The translations under genes were made by a program, and so were the position numbers. Below, one piece after another: positions 1 through 9,770 of a DNA stretch of 64,000 bases; the stretch's first letter is position 1, and each line of letters begins with the position of its first letter. The notes beneath the pieces were generated by a model, which saw only the letters and a list, made by a program, of their open reading frames with translations, had not been told where the DNA came from and did not search any database. Source of the stretch: Acidobacteriota bacterium (GTDB taxonomy: Bacteria; Acidobacteriota; Blastocatellia; Pyrinomonadales; Pyrinomonadaceae); assembly GCA_003222975.1 (NCBI GenBank), contig QHXN01000014.1:29642-93641 (forward strand), read 5' to 3'.

Positions 1-437
1 TGCCGCCCGCGGCGCGAGCGCAGCAGGCCGACGAAGCCGAGCAGCAGCGCGCCGGGGCAGAAGATGATGCCGAGGTATGGGACGAGCGCATAGACGGCGA
101 AGGCGCGCGCCGTCGCCGTGACTCCGCTGATATTTCTCGGCGGCATAACCTCTCTTTTCACTCTCACGCGCACCGCCCCTCGCCGTCTGCGTTCGCCTCG
201 CAGCCCGCGCGCCGTCTTCGATTTACTCGCGGAGGACGGCACGCGCTCGAAGCTGTACGAGGCGCGAAGCGAGTCCGCCGGGAAGTAGTCCTCGTCGAGG
301 CCCCGCCCGCACGTCGAGCAGTAGCGCGCCGACGCGCGACGCGCGCGAGCGCCGCACGCGGGACACGCGGGTGATCGTGCGGCGAAAACATCTTCGCCGC
401 CATGCCCGAACCTCACACCGTCGCCTGAAGCGCTCAT
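1..437 (-). CDS. Zinc-ribbon membrane protein, C-terminus beyond the window (partial)
   Basis: Manual translation of the minus strand from ATG at 437: MSASGDGVRFGHGGEDVFAARSPACPACGARARRASARYCSTCGRGLDEDYF...AFAVYALVPYLGIIFCPGALLLGFVGLLRSRRG. CxxC...CxxC ribbon plus hydrophobic segment, open to the window edge. The track's 164..403 ORF is another frame. Confidence 0.55.
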   Translation of the reverse strand, partial: MSASGDGVRFGHGGEDVFAARSPACPACGARARRASARYCSTCGRGLDEDYFPADSLRASYSFERVPSSASKSKTARGLRGERRRRGAVRVRVKREVMPPRNISGVTATARAFAVYALVPYLGIIFCPGALLLGFVGLLRSRRGR

Positions 438-498
438 TATTTTTGCCGCGTGCCCGTCGGTGATGCCGGGGCGATGATGACAGATTTCCGCGCGGCGC

Positions 499-1713
499 TC
501 AACGTCGGCGGCCCTTGCTGGCGGCCTTGCGGGAGATGCGGAAATCGAGGCGGTGCTGGTCTGCGAAGTCCTGTATGACGCGGAGGAAGTGCTCGCGGTC
601 GCGCGTGGTCATCACGGCGGCCTCGTCGGCGGTCTCGATGGCGTAAGGGTATCCGTTGCCGACGACGCACTCGGCGCGCACGGCGTCCAAGACCTCTTCG
701 AGGAGTCCGGCCTCGTGCACCCACACGGGTATGTCGAGCCGCGAAGGGTTGCCGTCCGCGGTGGTCTGCAAATAGACGAAGCCGACGAGTGGCGCGCCGC
801 GCTCGTCGAAAAAGCTCTCGGCGAGGCTGGCGCGCTGGCAGTGCCAGAAGATCGTGCGGTCGCCCCAGGCGTCGAGGAGCGGCGGGTGGCCTTCGTCGCG
901 GGCGCGCAGGAGCTGCGCGTCATAGACGCTGGTGCGCGGCGAGTCCGCGTGGAGGGCTTCGAGCAGATCGCGCAGGTCGGGCGCGTAGGACTGGTCAACG
1001 TAGCCGACGACCGGAACCTCCGTCTCGCGCGAGAGGCGTATCAGTTCCGAGAGCGCCGAGGCGTAGCGCTTCGAGAAGGTGACTTCGGCGTCCTTGCGCC
1101 GCGAAGAGAAGAGGAGCGTGTTATCGAAGAAGGCCAGGGGCACGCGCTCGCCGCGCGCCCGCCATCCGCGCCGCCTCTCCAAGAACTGGCAGACGGCCTT
1201 CGCCTCAAGCTCGAAGCGCCGCGCGCCGACGACCTGTTCGGGGCTTTCGTATGAGCGCTCGCCGCCGAGCAGTTGGTCGGGCGTGATGACCTCGAAGTGA
1301 ACGTCCTTGAGGTAGCGGCCTTCCGGCGCGTGCGGGTTCTCGAAGGAGGCGACCTGCACGGCGGCGACGGGCACGCTGGCCTCGCGTCCGGGGAAGACCT
1401 GGCTGCCGTCCGCCGCGAACGTCACGCGCCCGCGCAAGACTTCGAGCGCCCAGCGCCGTCCCTCCTCGTGCGAGCGCCACGCCGCGCCGAACGGGACGAC
1501 CACGCCCCGCGCGCGCTCCAACTCGTCCGAAGGGAAGCTCACGCGCGCCGCGACCGCGCCCGACTCGCGCCTCACCTCTGCGGCAGTCCGTCCGGCGAGC
1601 GCGCGCAACCGCCGCGCCGCCTCGCACACCTCTTCGCGCAGAGCGCGCCCGAAGGTGACGAACTCCTCGCGCCGCGCCTCAAGCGCGTTGACGACGTGCG
1701 TGCGGTAGAGCAT
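499..1713 (-). CDS. NurA-domain nuclease-like protein
   Basis: 404 aa. FAADGSQVFPGREASVPVAAVQVASFENPH resembles the NurA DGS motif; conserved-looking C-terminal YPYAIETADEAAVMTTRDREHFLRVIQDF. Confidence 0.75.
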   Translation of the reverse strand: MLYRTHVVNALEARREEFVTFGRALREEVCEAARRLRALAGRTAAEVRRESGAVAARVSFPSDELERARGVVVPFGAAWRSHEEGRRWALEVLRGRVTFAADGSQVFPGREASVPVAAVQVASFENPHAPEGRYLKDVHFEVITPDQLLGGERSYESPEQVVGARRFELEAKAVCQFLERRRGWRARGERVPLAFFDNTLLFSSRRKDAEVTFSKRYASALSELIRLSRETEVPVVGYVDQSYAPDLRDLLEALHADSPRTSVYDAQLLRARDEGHPPLLDAWGDRTIFWHCQRASLAESFFDERGAPLVGFVYLQTTADGNPSRLDIPVWVHEAGLLEEVLDAVRAECVVGNGYPYAIETADEAAVMTTRDREHFLRVIQDFADQHRLDFRISRKAASKGRRR

Positions 1714-1730
1714 AAGAGCCGTGAATGGTA

Positions 1731-1815
1731 AACCGTAAACCGTGACAAGAAAAACCGCGAACGACGCGCCGTGAGCGATTACAACGTTCCATCTCTCTTG
1801 TCACGGTTTACGGTT
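1731..1815. repeat. Inverted repeat of CCGTRAA-type heptamers (hairpin copy 1)
   Basis: AACCGTAAACCGTGACAAGA (1731-1750) is the exact reverse complement of TCTTGTCACGGTTTACGGTT (1796-1815). Confidence 0.85.
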
Positions 1816-2340
1816 CACGGTTTTCGGCTTTTCCCCTCTCTGGATGCGCGCGAGCTGCTGCTCGGAGTAGGCGTAGCGCGTCGTCTTGAGGCGGCTGCCG
1901 ACGAAGGTATAAACGACGCCCTCCTTCTCGTTCGTGAAGACCTCGACCTCGCCTTTGGCGTCACGCTTGAACGCGGAGTTTTTGACGAGGTTCATTGATT
2001 CCGGCGTGTCGGTGGCGTTGTTGTGCGAGAGGACGATCTGCAAGATCGTGCCTTCGAGGGCGGGCGAGAGATGCTTGGTAGCGACGAACTTCGGCGTGAC
2101 GAAGAAGACCGTGACCGAGCCGCCCGACACGTTGAACCGCATCGTCCCGTCCTCCGCCAAACGATCCGAGACGGGCGCTCCGAGCACGCGCTCCACGTCT
2201 GCGCGCTTCGACACGAACGGCTCAAGCCCCTTCCAGCTCGCCGCGCGCGCCCCTCCTGCCGACAGCAGCAGGGACGCGACGGCGGCGAGAACCACTGCGG
2301 CGCTCCGCGCCTTCGCGCGAGAAAAATGTGTGTTCCTCAT
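1801..2340 (-). CDS. Exported hypothetical protein
   Basis: Start at MRNTHFSRAKARSAAVVLAAVASLLLSAGGARA (signal peptide). The C-terminus ...KPKTVNRKP is encoded by the hairpin repeat. Upstream start at 2385 not favoured. Confidence 0.6.
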   Translation of the reverse strand: MRNTHFSRAKARSAAVVLAAVASLLLSAGGARAASWKGLEPFVSKRADVERVLGAPVSDRLAEDGTMRFNVSGGSVTVFFVTPKFVATKHLSPALEGTILQIVLSHNNATDTPESMNLVKNSAFKRDAKGEVEVFTNEKEGVVYTFVGSRLKTTRYAYSEQQLARIQRGEKPKTVNRKP

Positions 2341-2385
2341 GCGAGCGATGCTAGCGCAAAAGCCGTGAGCCGTAAACCGTGGCAA

Positions 2386-2468
2386 AGCCGTGAACCGTAA
2401 ACCGTGAACCGTGACAAGAAGAACGAGCGCCTTCTCTTGTCACGGTTCACGGTTTACGGTTCACGGCT
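2386..2468. repeat. Long perfect inverted repeat of CCGTRAA-type heptamers (hairpin copy 2)
   Basis: 34-nt arm AGCCGTGAACCGTAAACCGTGAACCGTGACAAGA (2386-2419) is the exact reverse complement of 2435-2468; 15-nt loop. Confidence 0.9.
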
Positions 2469-2470
2469 CT

Positions 2471-3700
2471 TTACTGTTTCGCGAACGGGCGGACGCGGTC
2501 GGCGGACTCTTTGAAGTAGGCGTCCGTGGGCGCGAGCTGCTGGCCCTTCTCGTAGGCGGCGAGCGCCTTGGCGTACTGCTTGTTTGATTCGTAGGAGAAG
2601 CCGAGCAGTCGGTAGATGTCGGCGTTGTCGGGCGACTTCGTGGCCGCCTGTTCAAGCGCGGCGACGGCCTTCGGGTAGTTCTTGGCCTGAACCTCGGCGA
2701 AGCCGAGGAGGTAGAAGGTCTCGTCGGGCGCTTGCGGCGAGGCGGCGGCGCGCTCAAGGGCGGCGGCGGCGCGCACGTACTGCTTGGCGAAGATGAGCGC
2801 CTGCCCCTGAAGGGCGGCGGTGCGCTCGTCGTTGCGCAGGCGCGCGAGTGAGTCGCTGGCGCGGACGGCTGAGAGGAAGTCGGCGTCGGCGGCTGCGCCC
2901 GCCGCGGCGCGACCGCGATACATGTAGGCCTGCGTCAGGAGTTCCCAGGCCTGCGCGTAGGACGGGTCGGCGAGCGTGGCGCGGTTGAGCATGTTGATGG
3001 AAGTCGTGTAGTCGTTGCGCGCGAAGGCCATCTGGCCGAGGTAGAGGAGCGCGAGCCTGTTCTTCGGGTCAACCTTCAGAACCTCGTTGAAGGAGCGCTC
3101 GGCGTCCTCCGTCTTCTTCAGGTTCATCTCGGCGACGCCGCGGTAGGAGAGAGTCGCCGCGTCGGGCTTCGCGTCCTTGCGCGTCGTCTCAGCGACGAGG
3201 AGCGGCAGCGCCTGCTCGTAGTTGCCCGCGAAGAAGTAGGCTTCGGCGAGCGCGTCTTCGGTGTGCGGGTCGGGCTTGGCGTCGGCGCGTTGCAGGTCGC
3301 GCGCGCGCCGCAAGTCGTCGGCGGCATCGGGGTAGCGCTTCAGCCCGATCTCGGCGAAGCCGGCGAGCTTCCAGGCCTCGGAGTTCTTCGGGTCGGCGGC
3401 GGCAATCTCCTTCGCCTCCTTGAGCGCCGCGTCGTACTGCTTCTGCTGGAAGAGCGAGAAGGCGTGCGCCGTCGAGCCTGCGGCGGGCTGCGCGGAGGTG
3501 TCGGCGGGCCGGGCCGTGCGCGCCGAAGTCGTTGGCGTCGTCGCCGCGTTGCTCGCGTCGGTGGTCGGCTGCACGGGCGTCACGCGCCGCGGGCGCGTCG
3601 CGCCGGACTGCGCGGAGGCGAGCGAAGCGCCGAGCAGGGTCGAGGCGACGGAGGCGGTCAGGACGGCGTTTAGTCTCTTCATGGAAAGGAAGTTTTTCAT
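2471..3700 (-). CDS. Exported tetratricopeptide-repeat protein
   Basis: 409 aa; repeated TPR pattern (AWKLAGFAEIGLKRYPDAADDLRRA, ALLYLGQMAFARNDYTTSINML, IYRLLGFSYESNKQYAKALAAYEKG); N-terminal signal-like segment. Confidence 0.85.
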   Translation of the reverse strand: MKNFLSMKRLNAVLTASVASTLLGASLASAQSGATRPRRVTPVQPTTDASNAATTPTTSARTARPADTSAQPAAGSTAHAFSLFQQKQYDAALKEAKEIAAADPKNSEAWKLAGFAEIGLKRYPDAADDLRRARDLQRADAKPDPHTEDALAEAYFFAGNYEQALPLLVAETTRKDAKPDAATLSYRGVAEMNLKKTEDAERSFNEVLKVDPKNRLALLYLGQMAFARNDYTTSINMLNRATLADPSYAQAWELLTQAYMYRGRAAAGAAADADFLSAVRASDSLARLRNDERTAALQGQALIFAKQYVRAAAALERAAASPQAPDETFYLLGFAEVQAKNYPKAVAALEQAATKSPDNADIYRLLGFSYESNKQYAKALAAYEKGQQLAPTDAYFKESADRVRPFAKQ

Positions 3701-3990
3701 AGGCCGGGGCCGTTTTCAACTCGGTACGGACGTAGCGGGAGAGGGTACTCATCGGATGCCTCGCGCGCCGGGCGGGTTCGCCGAAAAACCTTGTCGCGAA
3801 TTTGGCCCACTCAGGCCGGCCCGGAATAAGATTCACGTTGTAACGACTGTAGTCGTGTGATAAAGTCTGCCCGCTTTAGTTCATAAGCCTTACCCCTTCT
3901 ACGAGACGAGCACACACCGCGGAGGCGCGTTCGCACGAGTCCCGTCTCCGTCGCGATTTTTCATCAGCCGACACTTTCGGAGGTGCGCCA

Positions 3991-5520
3991 ATGCCCAGCG
4001 TCAACCAGCTCTCTAAAATCCAGCACGTCGTCGTCCTCATGCTGGAAAACCGATCCTTCGACCACATGCTCGGATTCCTCTACGCCGACCAGGGGAACAA
4101 GTCGCCCGCCGGCCAGCCCTTCGAGGGCCTCACCGGCAAGGAGTCCAACCCGGACGCCAACGGCAAGCCCGTTCCCGTCTTCAAGATCAAGGCCACCGAC
4201 CAGAACGCTTATTTCATGCCGGGCGCAGACCCCGGCGAGGGCTACGCCGCCACCAACTCCGAACTCTTCGGCAGCACAGACGCACCCGTGCCGCCCGTCC
4301 CGATCAACCAGGGCTTCGTCAAGGACTTCGCCTACACGCTCGGCTGGCAGGCGAAGAAGAAATGGTCAATCCTTCCCGGCACAGTGCCGCAGAACATCAT
4401 GGGCATCTTCACGCCCCAGATGCTGCCCGTGCTTTCGGGACTCGCGCGCGGCTACGCCGTCTGCGACCACTGGTACAGCCCCGCGCCGACCGAGACTCTG
4501 CCCAATCGCGCCTACGCTAACGCCGGCACCAGCCAGGGCCACATGAACGACAGCACCAAGTCTTTCACCGTGCAAAGCATCTTCGGCCTGATGAGCCAGC
4601 ACAGCGTGAGTTGGGCGATCTACGGCTACACCTCGAAGCCGCTCACGCGCCTTAACTTCCCCGACACTACGTCAGCGCCCAATTCGCACTTCGGCGTCTT
4701 CAAGGACTTTCAGGCCGCCGCCGCCTCGGGGACGCTCCCCGCCTACACCTTCCTTGAGCCGGACTGGGGTTCGACCGGCAACAGCCAGCACCCCAACTAC
4801 GATGTCGCCCTCGGCGAGCAACTCATCCACGACGTTTACTACGCCCTGCGCAAAGGCAAGGGCTGGAACCAGACTCTGCTCATCGTCACCTACGACGAGC
4901 ACGGCGGGTGCTACGACCACGTCCCGCCGCCGCAGGGCGCGGTGCCGCCCGACAACTGCCAGGGCGAGTACGGCTTCGACTTCCGACGCTTCGGCGTCCG
5001 CGTCCCCGCAGTCCTCGTCTCGCCCCTCATCGCGCCCGGCACGGTCTTCCGCGTCCCCAACGGGACGACGCCGCTCGACCACACCTCGATCCTCAAGACC
5101 GTGGAGAAGCGCTGGGGCCTGCCCGCACTCACCGCGCGCGACGCCGCCGCGCCCGACATCGGGGGCGTGCTCACGCTCGCCACCCCGCGCACCGACGACC
5201 CGCTCAAAGGCGTGGTCGTCCCCAAGCCGAGCGGCAAAGACCCGGCCAAGGGCATGCCCTCTCACCTGGAGCAGGTGCACGCCGAACTCGCGGCGCAGTT
5301 GCCGGTCAAGGACAAGGAGGGGAACGCGCCCCCCGCCGAGTCGCCCAAGCTGCAAACGAGCGCCGACTACAAAGCCTTCATCAAGTCGCGCACCGAGGCG
5401 TGGGACGCGCACCGCCTGTCGTTGGCGGCGGTTGACGGGCAGGTCGTGAAGCCGGTCGCGGCGAAAAAGGGTAGGGCGAAGTCCAAGTCGAAGCCGAAGA
5501 CAAAGGCGAAGAAAAAATAG
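3991..5520 (+). CDS. Phosphoesterase-family protein (PF04185, phospholipase C/acid phosphatase-like)
   Basis: 509 aa; IQHVVVLMLENRSFDHMLGFL N-terminus, LLIVTYDEHGGCYDHVPPP metal-site region; Lys-rich C-terminal tail. Confidence 0.85.
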   Translation: MPSVNQLSKIQHVVVLMLENRSFDHMLGFLYADQGNKSPAGQPFEGLTGKESNPDANGKPVPVFKIKATDQNAYFMPGADPGEGYAATNSELFGSTDAPVPPVPINQGFVKDFAYTLGWQAKKKWSILPGTVPQNIMGIFTPQMLPVLSGLARGYAVCDHWYSPAPTETLPNRAYANAGTSQGHMNDSTKSFTVQSIFGLMSQHSVSWAIYGYTSKPLTRLNFPDTTSAPNSHFGVFKDFQAAAASGTLPAYTFLEPDWGSTGNSQHPNYDVALGEQLIHDVYYALRKGKGWNQTLLIVTYDEHGGCYDHVPPPQGAVPPDNCQGEYGFDFRRFGVRVPAVLVSPLIAPGTVFRVPNGTTPLDHTSILKTVEKRWGLPALTARDAAAPDIGGVLTLATPRTDDPLKGVVVPKPSGKDPAKGMPSHLEQVHAELAAQLPVKDKEGNAPPAESPKLQTSADYKAFIKSRTEAWDAHRLSLAAVDGQVVKPVAAKKGRAKSKSKPKTKAKKK

Positions 5521-5797
5521 CGGCGGGAGCCAGTGGGGAGACCGCAAGCATCTGCGAACGCCGCCGCGTCGCGAGTTAACGAGAGCGCCCGGCGAGTGAG
5601 CGTCGGCTTCTCGTGGCTCCCGTCTCTCTCGCTTGCCGACGTTCTCGAACCGGCGGCACGTCGCGCTCCACGCTTTCTCGAAATCAGTTTGCGTCGGGAA
5701 CAAAAGCAGCCTCGCACATTCGCCCGCATCGTTCATCATCGAGACGGTCAACGGAACCGTCTGCCGCGTCGCACCACGAATAACCAAGGAGAAGACT

Positions 5798-7336
5798 ATG
5801 TCCCACCCACGTAAGACCGTCGCAGTTCTCCAGCGCGCGCTACTCTGCATGGCCCTCTTATTGCTCGGCTTCTTCTTGGCCGCGCGCTACGTCGGCGGGC
5901 CGAGGCGGAGCAGCGCCCACGCCGCGTCGTCGCCGCCGGGCTTCGTCCAGGCGAAGTCCGGCCCGCAGCCGCCGTTCCCCAACGCCAACCCTCTGTTCAT
6001 CCCGCCGGCGGCCATCTACGGCGGGCCGCTCTTCGTGCTCAGCCAGGACTATCCCAGACAGATGCCCGGCCCGCAGAGCCGCCCCGCCTTCCTCTCCTCT
6101 GACTTCAAGGCGGACTGGAAGGCTTACATGATGAAGGTGCGCGACTATTGCTTCGAGGGCAACACCGACGTTGACTTCCGCGTCGAGCACAACAAGGTGC
6201 GCGCCTGGTTCCACATGCCCTGGCAGGACTACGGCCCTTCGGGGCGCGAAGGCATCCACGGGCTGACCAAAGAGGCGCAGGTGCAAAAGCAGCAACTAGC
6301 CTCGTCGCAAACTTACGTCAACGGGCAGACCTACGCCGTCGGCTTCTTCAACGACCTCGGCGGCTACACCATCGGGCAGGTCTGGGCCGACCACTTCGAC
6401 CCCGACCCTTCAAAGAGCAGCCGTCCCAACGGCTTCCCCGTCGGCACGGTCATCTTCAAACTGCTCTTCGTTGACGTGCCGACCAATCAGGTGTCGAGCC
6501 TCGCCAACCCGAAAGAGTGGCAGGCATACGTTGACCCTTGCTACAAGGCCCCGTGCAGCCCGCCCGCATCCGACGACCGCGTCCTCAAGCAGATGGCGCT
6601 CATCCAGATGGACATCGCGGTGCGTACCGACGACCCGCACGCGCCGACGGGCTGGCTCTTCGGCACCTTCCAGTACAACGGCGCGCTCAACCGACCGAAC
6701 CCCTGGGAGAACCTCGTCCCCGTCGGCCTGATGTGGGGCAACGACCCGACCGTCAAAGACGACACGCACACGCAGAGGAGCTTCACGACGCCGCCCGACA
6801 AGACCAATTTCAACGACAAGCTTCAGGAGTCCGCCATCAACCACGACGCGGAACTCCCGCCCACGCACCTCGGCTGGAACGGGCGGCTGAACGGGCCGGT
6901 TGATAACCCCGTAAGCTCCTGCATGAGCTGCCACATGACGGCGCAGGTTCCGAGCGATGCGCCGCTCAACCCGTCCTTCCAGTCCGCCATCCCCTACAGG
7001 TACACGCCCACGGGGAACGCCTACTGGATGCGCTGGTTCCAGAACATCAACTGCGCCGTGCCCTTCGGCAACTACCTCGCGGGCGGCGTGCCCGAAAAGG
7101 GCTTGAACACGCTCTCGACGGATTTCAGCCTGCAACTCTCCATCTCGATCACGAACTTCTGCACCGTCTATCCGGAAAATTGCGGCGGGACTACCAACGA
7201 AACGAACAGCGCGACGGCGAAGTCCGCCAGAATTCTCGCCGCGCCGCGCAACCGAAGCCACGTGCCGAGCGCGAACGGTCACGTCGTCCAACCTATCGTC
7301 CGCGACGTGCCGGAGGCGCACCCGCACCCGAAATAA
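5798..7336 (+). CDS. Exported protein with one CxxCH heme motif
   Basis: Start at MSHPRKTVAVLQRALLCMALLLLGFFLAA (signal/TM) inside the 5633..7336 ORF; single SSCMSCHMTAQ motif. Confidence 0.65.
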   Translation: MSHPRKTVAVLQRALLCMALLLLGFFLAARYVGGPRRSSAHAASSPPGFVQAKSGPQPPFPNANPLFIPPAAIYGGPLFVLSQDYPRQMPGPQSRPAFLSSDFKADWKAYMMKVRDYCFEGNTDVDFRVEHNKVRAWFHMPWQDYGPSGREGIHGLTKEAQVQKQQLASSQTYVNGQTYAVGFFNDLGGYTIGQVWADHFDPDPSKSSRPNGFPVGTVIFKLLFVDVPTNQVSSLANPKEWQAYVDPCYKAPCSPPASDDRVLKQMALIQMDIAVRTDDPHAPTGWLFGTFQYNGALNRPNPWENLVPVGLMWGNDPTVKDDTHTQRSFTTPPDKTNFNDKLQESAINHDAELPPTHLGWNGRLNGPVDNPVSSCMSCHMTAQVPSDAPLNPSFQSAIPYRYTPTGNAYWMRWFQNINCAVPFGNYLAGGVPEKGLNTLSTDFSLQLSISITNFCTVYPENCGGTTNETNSATAKSARILAAPRNRSHVPSANGHVVQPIVRDVPEAHPHPK

Positions 7337-7382
7337 ACCGTCCCACACTTCGGGTTGACTGCTCATCGCCGCCCCGAACGAA

Positions 7383-7431
7383 ACTATCGGCCCGGCCCGT
7401 TCATGCTATGTGAACAGGCCGGGCCGATAGT
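7383..7431. terminator. Bidirectional terminator-like hairpin between convergent genes
   Basis: ACTATCGGCCCGGCCCGTTCA (7383-7403) / TGAACAGGCCGGGCCGATAGT (7411-7431): 21-nt arms, one mismatch, in the gap between convergent CDSs. Confidence 0.75.
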
Positions 7432-7488
7432 CTTACTGGTCTCATCGCTAATGGCTCACTATGCACGTGGCCGTGTGCTCACCCGGTC

Positions 7489-9252
7489 TCACTTCAGGAC
7501 AGACTTGATGATGTTGTCCACAGCCTTCAAGGTGGTCGCGGCGATGGTGAGCGTCGGGTTGGCCGTGCCGACTGAGGGGAAGACGCCGCTGCCCAGGAGG
7601 AAGAGGTTCGCGTGGTCGAACGACTGTTGGTTGGCGTCGCAGACCGCCTGTGTGCGGTCGTTGCCCATGCGGTAAGTGCCCATGACGTGGCCCGCGCCGT
7701 TCAGGATGTAAGGCTCGTCCTCGTAGAAGAAGAGGCTCGCGCTGCTCATGTTGGGCGAGGTGAAGTCGGTCGCGCCCATCTGTGCGAAGAGCTGTGCGGC
7801 GACCTTGCGCGCTGCCGCGTAGCCTGCGCGCGTGTAGGGGTCGAGGTCGTATGTGATTTCGGGTCGCGGGATGCCGAGGTTGTCCGTGTACTCTTTGGAA
7901 GGCACGATGCGATTCGTCGAGAGCGGCATCTGCTCGACGAGCGAGCCGAAGCGGAACTGGCGTATGAAGAGTCCGTTCAGAGTGCTCCGCAAAGTCGCGC
8001 CGAACTCGCCGCCCGCGACCAGAGAGTTGACGCTGCCCCAAGGGTCGTTCATCGCCCAGTTCCAGCCCTCGTTGCCGATCTCCATCCGAAACGGCGCGTG
8101 CTCCTTGCGGAAGTCGCCGTCGCGCAGGCTCTCGACGCCGGAGGTCGAGAGCGGGCCGCGGTAAGGCCAGACCGGCTCAGGCATCAAGGCCCAACTGAGC
8201 TGCGTCGGATGATCCATCAGGTTTTGGCCCACCTGTCCGCTTGAGTTGGCGACGCCGCCCGGCAGCTCGTTGGTCGCGGAGTTCAAGAGAATCTTCGGCG
8301 TCTCGATGGCGTGGGCGGCCATGATGTAGATGTTGCCGGTGACGGTTCCGGTCTGCGTCACGGGGCCTGCGGGGTCTTCGTACTGTTTGTAGTTGACGCC
8401 GGAGATGAGGCCGGTCTGCGTGTCCACGTCGAGCGAATAGACCACCGTCTTGAACCAGACCTCAGCGCCCGCGTTCTGCGCCTTGCCGACGTGAATCGAG
8501 GCGTCGTACTTCGCCTGGATGGGGCAGATGGGGATGCAGTTGGTGTTGCCGGCGCAGACTCTTCGGTCGTCGAACGGAATGGAGTTGCGCGCCTGCGGGG
8601 TGGGGCTGACCGTCACCTGCTGCCCCTCAAGTGTGATATTGCCGAGCCGCCGCTCGATCACCTGATCCTGGTACGCCTGGAGTATCTCCGGCATCGGGTA
8701 GCTGTAAGGCTGCTGGCGTGTCGGGTCGTCGGGGTTCCAGAACTTGAGGCCGTGGTACTGCTGGTGGTCAACGTCCGCCGCGATGCCGATCTCCCACTCA
8801 GCGCGGCAGTACCAGTCCTGCAAGTCGTCGTAGCCGTAGGGCCAGTCAACGCCGTGGCCGTAGGTGGTCTGGATGTGGAAGTCGTTCGGCAGGTGGCGGA
8901 GCGACGTGCCCATCCAGTGCCAGGTCGTGCCGCCGCCGACGCGCTCGTAGGTCGAGCTGAACGGCAGCGGCCCGTTCTGGACGAGGTAGCCCGTCGGCGG
9001 CCTCGCCTGCCACGAGCCAATGTCTAAGACGACGGGCCGCGGGTCGTTCGGGTCGTCAGGGTAGGGCGACTCCGGCGTCTTCGCCATCGAGAGGTAGAAC
9101 TTCTCCATGTACGCGCCGCGGTTCGGCGGCACGCCGGGGCCGCCGTCGAGCACGAGCACGCGCTTGCCGGCCTGCGCCAGCTTGTAGGCGGCCAGGCCGC
9201 CGGCGATGCCTGCGCCCACGATGACGACATCGTAGTTGGTTTGTTCGGTCAT
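7489..9252 (-). CDS. GMC-family oxidoreductase
   Basis: 587 aa; N-terminal FAD motif YDVVIVGAGIAGGLAAYKLAQAGKRVLVLDGG; C-terminal GTYRMGNDRTQAVCDANQQSFDHANLFLLGSGVFPSVGTANPTLTIAATTL. Confidence 0.9.
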   Translation of the reverse strand: MTEQTNYDVVIVGAGIAGGLAAYKLAQAGKRVLVLDGGPGVPPNRGAYMEKFYLSMAKTPESPYPDDPNDPRPVVLDIGSWQARPPTGYLVQNGPLPFSSTYERVGGGTTWHWMGTSLRHLPNDFHIQTTYGHGVDWPYGYDDLQDWYCRAEWEIGIAADVDHQQYHGLKFWNPDDPTRQQPYSYPMPEILQAYQDQVIERRLGNITLEGQQVTVSPTPQARNSIPFDDRRVCAGNTNCIPICPIQAKYDASIHVGKAQNAGAEVWFKTVVYSLDVDTQTGLISGVNYKQYEDPAGPVTQTGTVTGNIYIMAAHAIETPKILLNSATNELPGGVANSSGQVGQNLMDHPTQLSWALMPEPVWPYRGPLSTSGVESLRDGDFRKEHAPFRMEIGNEGWNWAMNDPWGSVNSLVAGGEFGATLRSTLNGLFIRQFRFGSLVEQMPLSTNRIVPSKEYTDNLGIPRPEITYDLDPYTRAGYAAARKVAAQLFAQMGATDFTSPNMSSASLFFYEDEPYILNGAGHVMGTYRMGNDRTQAVCDANQQSFDHANLFLLGSGVFPSVGTANPTLTIAATTLKAVDNIIKSVLK

Positions 9253-9770
9253 GCTTGCCCTCCTCCCGAAGAGTTGCCGTTGGCCGATGAGCCAGCGTCG
9301 GTCGAGTCGTCCGCTTGCGGCGGCGTGGCCCAGTAGCCGTAGTGCATCTCACTGTAGCCCATCGGGTGCGCCTGCATGGCGTCCCAGGCGAGGCCCTTCG
9401 TGTAGGCGTTCGACGAAACGACCGTGCCTGGGGAGAAGCCCGTGACCGGCCCGGTGTCGTAGCCGTCGTACCAGATGGACAGATACCACATCCGTATTAT
9501 GTTGCGCGCAACAGGCCCCATCTGCGGGTCTGTGAGAATCTGCACCTGCACCTGCGCGGGCTGCTCGGCGGCGGGGAACTGCGCGGCGATTGTTTGGTAG
9601 GTCGTGAGCAACTGTGTGACGAGCGGCGCGGCGACCTTCGCCTGCAACGTCTGAAGGTACTCGACCGCGACGGGCTGCGGACTGAACTGCGGGTTGAGAT
9701 CGTCGGCGCTGAAGCCGGTCAGGATGGCCGAGAGGCCGACGAAATTATCGAGGTCTTGATTGCTGCTCAT
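9249..9770 (-). CDS. FAD-SLDH/sugar dehydrogenase small-subunit-like protein
   Basis: 173 aa; 4-nt overlap with the GMC gene; NIIRMWYLSIWYDGYDTGPVTGFSPGTVVSSNAYTKGLAWDAMQAHPMGYSEMHYGYWATPP resembles small subunits partnered with GMC dehydrogenases. Confidence 0.6.
   Translation of the reverse strand: MSSNQDLDNFVGLSAILTGFSADDLNPQFSPQPVAVEYLQTLQAKVAAPLVTQLLTTYQTIAAQFPAAEQPAQVQVQILTDPQMGPVARNIIRMWYLSIWYDGYDTGPVTGFSPGTVVSSNAYTKGLAWDAMQAHPMGYSEMHYGYWATPPQADDSTDAGSSANGNSSGGGQA

Noticed and set aside
164-403. 79-aa minus-strand ORF at the left edge
   Set aside because: Another frame from 437 encodes a coherent CxxC zinc-ribbon/membrane protein running off the edge.
4672-5850. 392-aa minus-strand ORF antisense to the phosphoesterase
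   Set aside because: High-GC shadow ORF with biased Arg/Val/Gly composition and no recognisable motifs, opposite a well-supported gene.
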